From: Sphingosinicellaceae bacterium
GTDB lineage: Bacteria; Pseudomonadota; Alphaproteobacteria; Sphingomonadales; Sphingomonadaceae
Direction: 5' to 3'
NCBI GenBank assembly: GCA_019285715.1
Contig: CP079108.1
Location: 2,185,001-2,249,000, forward strand
Length of the DNA: 64,000 bases
Below the pieces are notes generated by a model. It searched no databases. It was not told the origin of the DNA and saw only the letters and a list, made by a program, of their open reading frames with translations. Below, piece after piece: positions 52,048-64,000 of this stretch (position 1 is its first letter; each line of letters opens with the position of its first letter). Position numbers and translations under genes: made by a program.

Positions 52048-54381
52048 TCACGCCGCCCGCCGGATCTCGACCAGCGCGGTCGCGTCCTCGGGCGGCATCG
52101 GGCGTCCGAACAGATAGCCCTGGACCTGCAGGCAGCCGAGCGAGCGGCACGCCTCGAACTCGGCGCGGGTCTCGGTGCCCTCGGCCGTGGTGGTCATGCC
52201 GAGACTGGTCGCCAGCGCCACGATCGCCTGGATGATCGCGGTCGACTCGGTCTCGCAGGCGGCTGCCCGCTGCACGAAGCTGCGGTCGATCTTGATCCGG
52301 CTGAAGTCGGCGCGGCGGAGGTAGCCAAGCGACGAATAACCGGTGCCGAAGTCATCGAGGGCAAAGCGCACCCCCATGGCCTTGAGCTGGGCGATCATCG
52401 CCGCGGTCGCCGGCGTCTCGTTGAGGAAGATGCTCTCGGTGATCTCCAGCTCCAGCCGATCCGGCGCGAGGTTGTTGTCGGCGAGCGCGGCAGCCACGAT
52501 CCGCGGCAGGTCGGGGTCCTCGAACTGCACCGCCGACAGATTGACCGCGATCCGCACATGGTCGGGCCATCGCGCCGCCCAGGCGCACGCCTCGCGCAGC
52601 ACCCAGGCGCCGATCCGCACGATCATCCCGGTCTCCTCGGCAACGGGGATGAACTTGACCGGCGGGATGCTGCCGAGCACCGGGTGGGTCCAGCGCAGCA
52701 GTGCCTCGAAGCCGACGATGGTCTCGTCCGAGGCCTCGACGATCGGCTGGTAGGCGAGGCTGAGCTCGCCCCGGTCGAGCGCTGCGGCCAGGTCGACCTC
52801 GAGCGCGCGGCGTTCCTCGGCGCGTTGCTGGAGCAATGGCTCGAAGCGGCAGGCGGCCCCGCGTCCGCTCGCCTTGACCTCGTACAGCGCGAGATCGGCG
52901 CAGCGCAGCAGGGCGTCGACGCTGGTGGCGTCGCCGGGGCCGAAGGCGTAGCCGATGCTTGCCCCGATGGTGACGAGCTGCCCGGCGACGGTCTGCGGCT
53001 CCGACACTGCCGCGACGATGCGCTCGGCGAGTGCGGCGGCGCGGCGCGGCGAGCCCTGCGGGATGACCACCGCGAACTCGTCACCGCCCAGACGCCCGAT
53101 GGTGGCGCCCTGCCCCGCCACCGCCCGCAGCCGGTCGGCGACGCTGCGCAGCAGGCTGTCGCCGGCGACGTGCCCAAGCGAATCGTTGACCTGCTTGAAG
53201 CGGTCGAGATCGACGAACAGCAGCGCGCAGCCGCCGGTCCGCAGTGCCTCGCCCAGCGTCTCGCGGAGCAAGGCACGGTTGGCGAGACCGGTCAGCGGGT
53301 CGTAGCGTGCCAGCTGGGCGATGCGGTCGGCGGCGCGCCGCGCCTCGGTGACGTCGCTGCCGACGCCGCGGTAGCCCGAGAAACGCCGCCCCTCGAACCG
53401 CGGTGTCCCCGCGATCGACCACCAGCGTAGCTCACCGCGCACCACGACCGGAACCTGGAGATGGCGGAACGGGGTCTGCGTGGTGAAGTGTCGCCCAAGC
53501 TGCCGGATCGCGCCGCGCACCGCCGGGTCACGCCGGTCGGGCCCGATCAGGCCGATCAGCGGTGCGTTGATGAGCGCGGTGTAGGGGCGGCCGGCGGCCT
53601 CGCACAGCCGCGGCGAGACGTGGGTCAGGCGGCCGTGAGCATCGACCTCGATCAGCCAGTCGCTGCCGTGCGCCTCGAACTCGTTGAGCAGGAGGCCGAT
53701 TGTTGCGCTGGCCTCGGCATGGTCGGCCTGGATGCGCATCCGGACCATCAGGCTGAGGCTGGTCATCGTCGTGCCGCGGATGATCAGCAGCGCAAAGCTC
53801 GCGAAGGCCAGCCACACGAGCGGCGTTGACAACGGCGACCATGCGGGCAGCCCGGCAACCGTCGCCAGCGCGATCATTACGGCCAGCGCCGCACCGCACG
53901 CCGGCAGCATCGCGGTGGCGAACCCGCAGGCCGCCAGCGTGATGCCCGACAGCAGAACGAGCACCATCTGGTCCTCGACCGCGATCACCGGCAACAGGTG
54001 GAGGACGAGCGCACCCCAGGCGACGCCGAACCCGATGACCTCCGCGTTGACCAGCCAGAAGTCGCGTGGGCTCGCTTCGCGAACCTCCGCAAAACCCCGC
54101 GAGCGCCACCAGCGCGCCAGCCAGATGCTGCCGAGCCCGGCGATGACTGCCGCCCAGCCGACCATGAACCTGGGGTCGTAGACCGACCGCAGCAGCCACG
54201 CGAGACTGCCGAGGTTGACCGCCATCACCGCGACGTTGAACGGCGCATAGCGATTGAGCATCGCCAGCTGAGCGCCCCGCACCCGCGCCCAGAACGGCGT
54301 CGGTGCCTGCCGCAGTCCGAACGCCTGCCGCCAGCCGATGGTCTTTGCCGCCGCGATCGGGGGCCGGAACAACGCCGTCAT
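52048..54381 (-). CDS. membrane PAS-GGDEF-EAL c-di-GMP protein
   Basis: A 777-residue protein: about six hydrophobic segments in residues 45-205, a PAS-like domain (about 235-345), a GGDEF domain with intact GRLGGDEF (430-436), and an EAL domain with FEALLRW, ITESIFLNE and DDFGTGYSSLGYL. Both synthesis and breakdown sites look intact. The residues before GGDEF show no clear RxxD inhibitory site. It may switch between diguanylate cyclase and phosphodiesterase. It is transcribed divergently from the BLUF gene across 220 bases. Confidence 0.94.
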   Translation of the reverse strand: MTALFRPPIAAAKTIGWRQAFGLRQAPTPFWARVRGAQLAMLNRYAPFNVAVMAVNLGSLAWLLRSVYDPRFMVGWAAVIAGLGSIWLARWWRSRGFAEVREASPRDFWLVNAEVIGFGVAWGALVLHLLPVIAVEDQMVLVLLSGITLAACGFATAMLPACGAALAVMIALATVAGLPAWSPLSTPLVWLAFASFALLIIRGTTMTSLSLMVRMRIQADHAEASATIGLLLNEFEAHGSDWLIEVDAHGRLTHVSPRLCEAAGRPYTALINAPLIGLIGPDRRDPAVRGAIRQLGRHFTTQTPFRHLQVPVVVRGELRWWSIAGTPRFEGRRFSGYRGVGSDVTEARRAADRIAQLARYDPLTGLANRALLRETLGEALRTGGCALLFVDLDRFKQVNDSLGHVAGDSLLRSVADRLRAVAGQGATIGRLGGDEFAVVIPQGSPRRAAALAERIVAAVSEPQTVAGQLVTIGASIGYAFGPGDATSVDALLRCADLALYEVKASGRGAACRFEPLLQQRAEERRALEVDLAAALDRGELSLAYQPIVEASDETIVGFEALLRWTHPVLGSIPPVKFIPVAEETGMIVRIGAWVLREACAWAARWPDHVRIAVNLSAVQFEDPDLPRIVAAALADNNLAPDRLELEITESIFLNETPATAAMIAQLKAMGVRFALDDFGTGYSSLGYLRRADFSRIKIDRSFVQRAAACETESTAIIQAIVALATSLGMTTTAEGTETRAEFEACRSLGCLQVQGYLFGRPMPPEDATALVEIRRAA

Positions 54382-54601
54382 GTCCTGCTCCGCCCGCGCC
54401 GCCGGGGTGTGCAGCGTAGAACGGCAGGCGGCGGGCTGGGCTTAGCGAGCCATCCCGCGTCAGCGTTTGGCCACCTTGATCAACGGTCGGCTGAGATCCC
54501 GCGCCGGGTTATCGACTGTTTCGCAGCCGACGATCCATGCCGGGGTAAGTAGTTGCACCGATAGGGAATCGGGCGCAGTTTTCGCGACGGGGAGACGGTC
54601 G

Positions 54602-55009
54602 ATGGCGCTTGAATTCCTGATTTATGCTTCACATCCGTTCGGATTCGACGAAGCGATGCTGGGCGGGCTGCTGCGACAGGCGCGGCGCAATAACGCCCGC
54701 GACGGCATCACCGGCGCGCTGATCGTCCGCCAGGACCTCTACCTGCAATGGCTGGAAGGACCGCCGGAGGCGCTCGCAACGCTGTACCGGAATATTGTCC
54801 GTGACGATCGTCATCTGGACGTCCAGCGGCTCGATGGGGGGCCCGCTACCGAGCGACGTTTCGCGGACTGGGCGATGCGCGACGACCCGGCGCGAACGTG
54901 GCTGTGGAGCCGCGCCGAGATCGCCGACGGGGCCCTGACGCGGGCTGGCCCCGCAGGCGTTCGCGCGGTGTTCGACCGGATGGCGGCAGAACCTGAACTG
55001 GTCGGCTGA
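54602..55009 (+). CDS. BLUF blue-light sensor protein
   Basis: A 135-residue single-domain BLUF photoreceptor binding FAD. The key flavin-site residues are present: Tyr8 in FLIYAS, Asn31 in NNARDGITG and Gln49 in LYLQWLEG. There is no output domain, so the signal must pass to a partner protein; the divergent GGDEF-EAL protein is the obvious candidate. ATG 54602 is preceded by GGGGAGACGG. The longer frame to 54467 is non-coding. Confidence 0.9.
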   Translation: MALEFLIYASHPFGFDEAMLGGLLRQARRNNARDGITGALIVRQDLYLQWLEGPPEALATLYRNIVRDDRHLDVQRLDGGPATERRFADWAMRDDPARTWLWSRAEIADGALTRAGPAGVRAVFDRMAAEPELVG

Positions 55010-55052
55010 TCCGCGCGTAAGCGCCCTCCCCGTTTACCGGCGAGATCACTGC

Positions 55053-55943
55053 TCAGGCGCGCGGTCTTGCCTGGACGTAGGTCCCCAACAGCCGCAGCCA
55101 GTTGGTGTGATAGCGCAGCTCGTCGAGGGCATTCGCCACCGCCTGCTCGCTCGGCGCGCCGACGATCTCGGCATAGAATTCCGCTGCTGCGAAACCGCCG
55201 TCGCGCAGGTAGCTCTCGAGCTTGGTGATGTTGATGCCGTTGGTCGCGAAGCCGCCGAGCGCCTTGAACAGCGCCGCGGGCCGCTGCCGCACCTCGAAGT
55301 TGATCGACGTCATCACCGGCACCCCGGGCGGCGGCTCGACCGCGTCGCGCGCCAGCACGACGAAGCGCGTGGTGTTGTGGGCCGCATCCTCGATGCCCTC
55401 CGCGTGGATGGTCAGGCCGTAAAGCTCGGCCGCCAGCGTCGAGGCGATGGCGGCGATGCCCGCCTCGCGGCGCTCGGCGACCATGGCCGCGGCCCCGGCG
55501 GTATCGAAGCTGCCGACCGGGGTGATGCCCCATTCGCGCAGCCGCTGGCGGCACTGGCCGAGCGCCTGAGGGTGGCTGGCGGCCTCGCGGATCGCGTCGC
55601 GCGGGCCCGCCGACATCAGGCAATGACTGACCCGGACGAAATGCTCGCCGACGACGTGCAGCCCGGACTCCGGCAGCAGGAAATGGATGTCCGCAACGCG
55701 GCCGTGGAGCGAATTCTCGATCGGGATGACGGCGCGCGCCGCCGCTCCGGTCTGCACCGCCTCGATGGCGTCTTCGAACGACAGGCACGGCAGCGGCAGC
55801 CCTTGCGGGAACATCTCGCGCACCGCCTGATGCGAATAGGCACCGGGCGCACCCTGGAACGCCGTCGCGCGGCGCGGTTCCGCGTCGGCGGCGTCGGTCA
55901 TCGCAGTAACGAGGCGCTGCGCGGGGGCGGGATAATTGTCCAT
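55053..55943 (-). CDS. pheA: prephenate dehydratase
   Basis: A 296-residue monofunctional PheA (prephenate to phenylpyruvate, phenylalanine synthesis). It has FQGAPGAYSHQAVREMFP, IPIENSLHGRVADIHFLL, AAHNTTRFVVLAR (TRF motif) and a C-terminal ACT domain with LFKALGGFATNGINITKLES for phenylalanine feedback. Confidence 0.95.
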   Translation of the reverse strand: MDNYPAPAQRLVTAMTDAADAEPRRATAFQGAPGAYSHQAVREMFPQGLPLPCLSFEDAIEAVQTGAAARAVIPIENSLHGRVADIHFLLPESGLHVVGEHFVRVSHCLMSAGPRDAIREAASHPQALGQCRQRLREWGITPVGSFDTAGAAAMVAERREAGIAAIASTLAAELYGLTIHAEGIEDAAHNTTRFVVLARDAVEPPPGVPVMTSINFEVRQRPAALFKALGGFATNGINITKLESYLRDGGFAAAEFYAEIVGAPSEQAVANALDELRYHTNWLRLLGTYVQARPRA

Positions 55944-56066
55944 CGGCGCGAGCGGTTATGGCACGTGAACCGCTGTGACAAGCAAAGCCTTGCCGCACTG
56001 CACCCTTCGCCCCTATAGCCCGGCATTGTTAATCGTCGGGCGCAGCGCCCTTTGCCGGAGGTCCGG

Positions 56067-56807
56067 GTGGACAGTTTCGAGTGGAACAAGATCGCGGGCT
56101 GGGTGCTCGCCGCGGCTATCGCCGTGCTCGGCCTGACCATCGTCACCGGCATGATCTATAAGCCGGAGGTGCTGAAGAAGCCCTCGTACGTCGTCGAGGG
56201 CGTCGAAGCCGAGGCCGCCGTCGGTGCAGTCGCCGTCGCGGACAAGCCGATCGAGGCGTTCCTCGCCACCGCGTCGGTCGAAAAGGGCGCGGCGATCTTC
56301 AAGAAGTGCGCCGCCTGCCACACCATCGAGAAGGGCCAGCCCGCGGGCATCGGCCCCAACCTCTATGGCGTGCTCGGTGGCCCGCACGCCCATATGGTCG
56401 GCTTCGGCTATTCGGAGGCGATGCAGGCGACCCACGGCGAGACCTGGGGCTGGGACAACATCAACAAGTGGCTGACCAGCCCGAAGGCGTACATCCCGGG
56501 GAACAAGATGGCCTTCGCCGGCCTCAGCAAGCCCGAGGACCGTGCCGACGTGGCGGCGTACGTGAACTCCAAGAGCGACAAGCCGCTGCCGATCCCGGCC
56601 GTTCCTGCCGAGGCGGCCGCAACACCGGCTGCCGCTCCCGCTGCGGGCGCGACAGCGGCTACGCCTGCGACGACCGAAGCCGCGCCCGCTGCGGGCAAGG
56701 CGCCCGACGTGCCGGTCGCAGACGCGAAGACTGCCGCCGCACAGCCGGCGAAGGTCGGCGGCCCGGCGTCACCGACGGCGGGGGCCGGGGCGAAGGATAC
56801 GAAGTAA
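56067..56807 (+). CDS. membrane-anchored cytochrome c family protein
   Basis: A 246-residue protein with one N-terminal helix (IAGWVLAAAIAVLGLTIVTGMIY), a periplasmic class I c-type heme domain with FKKCAACHTIEKGQ (CxxCH) and a methionine-ligand region PGNKMAFAG, and a Pro/Ala/Thr-rich tail of about 70 residues. It resembles cytochrome c-552/CycM carriers that link bc1 to the terminal oxidase. I choose GTG 56067, where GGAGG sits seven bases upstream, over TTG 56052. Confidence 0.9.
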   Translation: MDSFEWNKIAGWVLAAAIAVLGLTIVTGMIYKPEVLKKPSYVVEGVEAEAAVGAVAVADKPIEAFLATASVEKGAAIFKKCAACHTIEKGQPAGIGPNLYGVLGGPHAHMVGFGYSEAMQATHGETWGWDNINKWLTSPKAYIPGNKMAFAGLSKPEDRADVAAYVNSKSDKPLPIPAVPAEAAATPAAAPAAGATAATPATTEAAPAAGKAPDVPVADAKTAAAQPAKVGGPASPTAGAGAKDTK

Positions 56808-56869
56808 GGGCTGCCCACTCTACTCTCTCTACAGGGCTGGGCTGGATTGAAATTGACGCAATAATTTCT

Positions 56870-56982
56870 GTCATCCCCGCGCACGCGGGGACCCATGAAC
56901 ACCCAGTTTCATTGACGGTCGGACGTTCGAGCATCGAAACCTTGGCCGGTGTTCATGGGTCCCCGCCCTGCGCGGGGATGAC
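56870..56982. repeat. intergenic palindromic repeat, copy E (longer, diverged)
   Basis: The edges GTCATCCCCGCGCACGCGGG and CGCGGGGATGAC mirror each other, with a longer central region than in the other copies. It lies between converging cytochrome and dnaE genes and could end both transcripts. Confidence 0.85.
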
Positions 56983-57012
56983 AGTTCAGAGACCGGGCCC
57001 GCCAGCCTCAGG

Positions 57013-60492
<3,480 letters not shown>

Positions 60493-60583
60493 GGCGGCTA
60501 GATGGGGCATCGGGGCGGAGTCGGGCAAGGCGGCGCGGGAGATTGGTGGGGGTAAGTGTCGAGCCCCGCGCGTTGCACCCCGC

Positions 60584-61588
60584 ATGGATACCACCCTCGC
60601 CCCGATGGAAGCCAAGCTCGTGGCGGTCCTGCCTGACGAATCTGGCTGGCAGTTCGAGCCGAAATGGGACGGCTTCCGCTGCCTCGTCTTCCGCTCGGGC
60701 GACGACATCGTGCTGATGTCCAAGTCGGGCAAGCCGCTCGGGCGCTATTTCCCCGAGGTGACGGCACTGGTCGCCGCCCTGCGCGCCCGGCGCTTCGTTC
60801 TCGACGGCGAGCTGCTCATCGACGTCGAAGGGGCGCTGTCGTTCGACGCGCTGCAGGCCCGGCTGCACCCGGCCGAAAGCCGCATCCTCAAGCTGTCGGT
60901 GGCGACGCCGGCGCGGCTGATGGTGTTCGACCTGCTCGACGACGGAGAGCCGCTGGCCGGGCTGCCATTGAGCGAGCGGCGCACCCGGCTCGAGGCGTTC
61001 GTCGCGGCGAACCCGTCCGACGGCATCGCGCTGTCTCCCGCGACGACCAAGCTCAAGCAGGCGCAGGCGTGGCTCGAACGATCGGGCGCCGCGCTCGACG
61101 GCGTGGTCGCCAAGCGGTTCGATCAGCCCTACCGCTTCGGCGAGCGCGCGATGCTCAAGGTCAAGCGCCAGCGGACCGCTGACTGCGTCGTCGGCGGCTT
61201 CCGCTACGGCGCGAACAGCACGACCGTCGCGTCGCTGCTGCTCGGGCTGTACGACGACGCCGGGCTGCTCAACCACGTCGGCTTCACCTCGGGGCTGGGC
61301 GGCATGGACCTCGCGGCGCTGACGAAGCAGCTCGAGGCGCTGCCGGGCGAGGGCTTTACCGGCAAGGCTCCCGGCGGGCCGTCGCGCTGGTCGACCGAGC
61401 GTTCGAGCGAGTGGGTGCCGCTGGCGCACGATCTGGTGGTGGAGGTGCGCTTCGACCAGGTGACGGGTGACCGCTTTCGCCACGGCACCGGCTTCCTGCG
61501 CTGGCGGCCCGACAAGGCGCCCGGCCAGTGCACGATGGAGCAGCTCGGGCCGCCGCTCCGCCCCGGCGACCTCGGCGTGGCGTTTTGA
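60584..61588 (+). CDS. stand-alone ATP-dependent DNA ligase
   Basis: A 334-residue enzyme of the LigD-ligase-domain type (LigC-like). The adenylated Lys is in FEPKWDGFR near residue 26. Motifs III to V appear as FVLDGELLI, DGVVAKRF and ERAMLKVKRQRTADCVVGG, then an OB fold. It has no fused polymerase or nuclease, and no Ku gene is visible, so a complete NHEJ system is not shown here. It is divergent from dnaE with 91 bases between starts. Confidence 0.92.
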   Translation: MDTTLAPMEAKLVAVLPDESGWQFEPKWDGFRCLVFRSGDDIVLMSKSGKPLGRYFPEVTALVAALRARRFVLDGELLIDVEGALSFDALQARLHPAESRILKLSVATPARLMVFDLLDDGEPLAGLPLSERRTRLEAFVAANPSDGIALSPATTKLKQAQAWLERSGAALDGVVAKRFDQPYRFGERAMLKVKRQRTADCVVGGFRYGANSTTVASLLLGLYDDAGLLNHVGFTSGLGGMDLAALTKQLEALPGEGFTGKAPGGPSRWSTERSSEWVPLAHDLVVEVRFDQVTGDRFRHGTGFLRWRPDKAPGQCTMEQLGPPLRPGDLGVAF

Positions 61589-61613
61589 GCGCGGCGCGGA
61601 TAGACCAGCAAAC

Positions 61614-62390
61614 ATGAACGAAGCCAGCCCCGCCGCGACCGTCGTCGTCCTCCGCGATGCCCCCGGCGGTGTCGAACTGCTGCTCACCGAGCGCCACGGC
61701 AAGCTCGGTTTCGCGGGTGGCGCGATGGTGTTCCCGGGCGGCAAGGTCGATCCGGGCGACCTCGGGGTGGCGCGGGACCCGATGCTGGCGACGGGCTTCG
61801 AGGCGCTCGACGACACCGACGCGGCCGCCCGCATCGCCGCCGCCCGCGAGGCGCTCGAGGAGGTCGGGATCGTGCTGTCGGCGGGCCCGCCCCTCCCCGC
61901 CGAGACGCTGGCCCTCTGGCGCGCGCGCTTTGCCGAGACTGCGGACGAGGCCGGGACCTATGCCGCCTTTCTCGCCGCGACCGGGCACCGCGCCGATGCC
62001 GTGCGGCTGACGCCGTATGCGCACTGGGTTCCGCCGATGGGGCTGCACCGGCGCTTCGACACCTTGTTCTACGTCGCGGTCGTCGCGTCGGGAAGCGAGG
62101 TCACGCCCGACGGGGTCGAGGCGGTCGCGGCGCACTGGACGACTGCAGCGAATGCGGTGGCGCAGGCGACGAACAAGGAGATCAGCGTGGTCTTCCCGAC
62201 GCTCCGCAACCTCGAGCGGCTGGCGCAGTATCCGACCAGCGCGGCGCTGCTCGAACGGCTGGCGACGACAACGATGACCCGCATCCAGCCCGAGATCGTC
62301 GAGCGCGACGGCGAGACCTGGCTGACGATCCCGGCGAACTGCGACTACCCGGTCACCGAGGAGCGGCTGAACAGCGTCCGCCGCCAGTAA
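61614..62390 (+). CDS. NUDIX hydrolase with insertion in the Nudix box
   Basis: A 258-residue hydrolase resembling the NUDT7/NUDT19 group. The box is split: GAMVFPGGKVDPGD is followed by about 40 residues before AAAREALEEVGIVL, where the catalytic Glu pair sits. The family often acts on CoA or related diphosphates; the substrate is not determined. It lies just downstream of the ligase. Its stop codon directly abuts that of manA. Confidence 0.9.
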   Translation: MNEASPAATVVVLRDAPGGVELLLTERHGKLGFAGGAMVFPGGKVDPGDLGVARDPMLATGFEALDDTDAAARIAAAREALEEVGIVLSAGPPLPAETLALWRARFAETADEAGTYAAFLAATGHRADAVRLTPYAHWVPPMGLHRRFDTLFYVAVVASGSEVTPDGVEAVAAHWTTAANAVAQATNKEISVVFPTLRNLERLAQYPTSAALLERLATTTMTRIQPEIVERDGETWLTIPANCDYPVTEERLNSVRRQ

Positions 62391-63248
62391 TCAGGCGGCG
62401 ACGTCGACGCGCGCTGTGGTCCAGAGCGCGGGGACAACGTCAGCTCCCGGATAGGCGACCAGCACTTCGGACGGCTCGTCGAACACCGCGTCGCAGGCTC
62501 CGGTGGTCATCCAGACCTCGCCGCCGGTGCAGCGCTGGCCGTCGAGGGTGCCCTGCCCGCTCAGCAGTACCAGTGTCGCCGGACGATCGGCGGCCGGCTC
62601 GAGCCTGACCGCGCCGTCGACGGCGATGCGCTCGATGACGAAGCTTGGTCCCTCGACCAGCGCCACCCGCCCCGCACCGAGCGCCCGTCGCGTTGCCAGG
62701 TCTCGCCAAGGCGCGACGTCGGCGACCGCGACGCCCGCGGCGAGGTGAAGTTCGCGCGGCCGCCCGTAGTCGAACAGCCGGTAGGTCAGGTCGAGGTTCT
62801 GCTGGATTTCGACCAGCGTGATGCCGGCGCCGATGGCGTGGATGGTCCCGGCGGGCGCGAAGATCAGGTCGCCGGCCTTGACCACCCGCCAGTCGAGCAG
62901 ATGCTCGATCGAGCCGTCGAGCGCCGCCGCGGCCAGCGCGTCGGCAGCGAGCGGCTCGCGTAGCCCCAGCGCGATCGTCGCCCCGGGCACCGCCTCGAGG
63001 ATCAGCCACGCCTCGTCCTTGCCGCGCGGGTAGCCGCTTGCTAGCGCCGCAGCCTCGGGGGGATGGACCTGGACCGACAGGCGGTCGGCGGTGAACAGGA
63101 TCTTGACCAGCAGCTCGGCGGCATCGCCCTCGGGCGCGGAATAAACCATCTCGCCGATCGACGAGGCGGGCACGATGTCGGTCCACGGCGACAGGTCGCG
63201 GCGGCCCCATGGCTTTTCGAGCGCTTGCGAAGTCAGTCTGGTCGCCAC
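62391..63248 (-). CDS. manA: class I mannose-6-phosphate isomerase
   Basis: A 285-residue zinc enzyme interconverting fructose-6-phosphate and mannose-6-phosphate. Zinc ligands are evident in LSVQVHPPE (Gln, His), KDEAWLILE (Glu) and PAGTIHAIG (His). At this length it is a short class I form. It may supply mannose or fucose precursors for the EPS, but it is 35 kb away from that locus. Confidence 0.92.
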   Translation of the reverse strand: MATRLTSQALEKPWGRRDLSPWTDIVPASSIGEMVYSAPEGDAAELLVKILFTADRLSVQVHPPEAAALASGYPRGKDEAWLILEAVPGATIALGLREPLAADALAAAALDGSIEHLLDWRVVKAGDLIFAPAGTIHAIGAGITLVEIQQNLDLTYRLFDYGRPRELHLAAGVAVADVAPWRDLATRRALGAGRVALVEGPSFVIERIAVDGAVRLEPAADRPATLVLLSGQGTLDGQRCTGGEVWMTTGACDAVFDEPSEVLVAYPGADVVPALWTTARVDVAA

Positions 63249-63451
63249 AATCTACACCAAGAGCCGCGACGCGGATCGAGTCCGCGCCTTTACCCGCCTA
63301 TAACGCCTCAACCATGCTGCGGCTACGGTGATGGTGCGCCGCAGCATCGAGTTGAAGCGCATTACTCGATGCGCAAGCGGCACGATCCCGCCCTGATGGC
63401 ACAGGCGACGCCGGCGCGGGTTGAGCTGCCGGAACCAGTACGGAGACCACG

Positions 63452-64000
63452 TTGCGCGTCCTGTTGTCGATCGCGCTGACGGTCGCCTTATGCTGGATCG
63501 TGGTGCGCGGCCTGGAACTGATCGCGCCCCTTCACCGTGCGTGGACACCGAGCGATTTCGCCACCGTCGGGGGTCGTGCCGACACCTGGGCACTCGCGAG
63601 CGTGCGCGACGATCCGCGCTGGTGCCGGAGTGTGCTCGCCGCCGCCCACGTGCAGTTCACGCCGATGCCCGACCGGGTCACCGGCCCCGGCTGCGGGTTC
63701 AAGGGCGCGGTGCGGCTGACGGGGCCGGAGCTGTCACCACGCGGCCCGGTGCTGACCTGCCCGCTCGCCGTCGCGTTGACATTATGGGAACGCCGCGTGG
63801 TGCGGCCGGCAGCGCGCGCCGGGCTGGGCAGCGATATCGCGGCGCTCGAACACTTCGGCACCTACAGCTGTCGGGCGATCGCCGGCAGCGACCGCCGCAG
63901 CCAGCACGCCACTGCGAACGCGATCGACATCGCCGGGTTCAGGCTGAAGCGCGGCGGCATGGTGTCGGTGCGGCGCGACTGGAAGGGCGAGCCGGCACGC
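63452..64000 (+). CDS. extensin-family protein (3' end beyond window)
   Basis: The visible 183 codons have a signal-anchor start (LRVLLSIALTVALCWIVV), then a domain with GPGCGFKGAVRLTGPEL and the diagnostic stretch HFGTYSCRAIAGS and SQHATANAIDIAGF. This is the extensin-like_C family, whose HxxxNAxD pattern resembles a D,D-peptidase-like zinc site; the function is unproven. TTG 63452 with GGAG six bases upstream is the likely start. The gene runs off the right edge with no stop. Confidence 0.88.
   Translation, partial: MRVLLSIALTVALCWIVVRGLELIAPLHRAWTPSDFATVGGRADTWALASVRDDPRWCRSVLAAAHVQFTPMPDRVTGPGCGFKGAVRLTGPELSPRGPVLTCPLAVALTLWERRVVRPAARAGLGSDIAALEHFGTYSCRAIAGSDRRSQHATANAIDIAGFRLKRGGMVSVRRDWKGEPAR

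Overview
The window is GC-rich (roughly two thirds G+C by eye), densely coding alphaproteobacterial DNA. Three things point to the order Sphingomonadales, though not to a particular genus: five secreted proteins ending in the PEPxxW/GF/RRR type of PEP-CTERM tail, a V-type exosortase (XrtV) with its accessory proteins, and gene neighbourhoods such as dxs-tlyA and merC-fur. It reads as chromosome. I see no tRNA, rRNA, CRISPR array, prophage or intact insertion sequence.

1-7 kb: a DUF389 membrane protein cut by the left edge, a 609-base gene-poor stretch, an acyl-CoA dehydrogenase/crotonase pair, a CPA1 antiporter with a small membrane protein, a secreted cyclophilin, and the first PEP-CTERM protein behind an excellent sigma-54 promoter.

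7-29.7 kb: the centrepiece is an exopolysaccharide/exosortase locus. A leftward arm (16465 to 7122) encodes an outer-membrane barrel, a Wza-type exporter, a Wzz/GumC chain-length protein, a BY-kinase-like protein with a damaged Walker A motif, exosortase V, EpsI, a priming glycosylphosphotransferase and an acyltransferase. A small XrtV accessory gene lies between them on the other strand. A rightward arm (16668 to 27865) encodes an ORC-like AAA ATPase, two GT2 glycosyltransferases, an EpsD-type foldase lipoprotein, then a tightly overlapped block: polysaccharide pyruvyl transferase, F420-hydrogenase-beta-like Fe-S protein, 2OG-Fe(II) oxygenase and the four dTDP-L-rhamnose genes. nhaA and a DUF1345 gene follow. 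No Wzx flippase or Wzy polymerase is visible.

29.7-45 kb: mostly housekeeping genes. These are tlyA, dxs, a Zur/Fur regulator with merC behind a possible Zur box, a low-affinity iron permease homologue, ctaA, rplM-rpsI, a DsbD-like reductase, an exported amidohydrolase, a beta-hydroxyacid dehydrogenase, a PEP-CTERM protein, an ATP-grasp-like protein and threonine ammonia-lyase.

45-64 kb: three further PEP-CTERM genes (one more with a sigma-54 promoter), a 5'-truncated flavoprotein remnant, bpt, nudC, a DUF4398-like protein, a GGDEF-EAL protein divergent from a BLUF photoreceptor, pheA, a membrane-anchored cytochrome c, dnaE, a stand-alone ATP-dependent DNA ligase, a NUDIX hydrolase, manA and an extensin-family protein cut by the right edge.

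The parts fit together as follows. dTDP-rhamnose synthesis and possibly ManA supply sugar precursors. The locus builds and exports a decorated polysaccharide. XrtV should process the scattered PEP-CTERM proteins. Sigma-54 control, c-di-GMP and blue light are plausible inputs. Five intergenic palindromic repeats of one family sit between operons.
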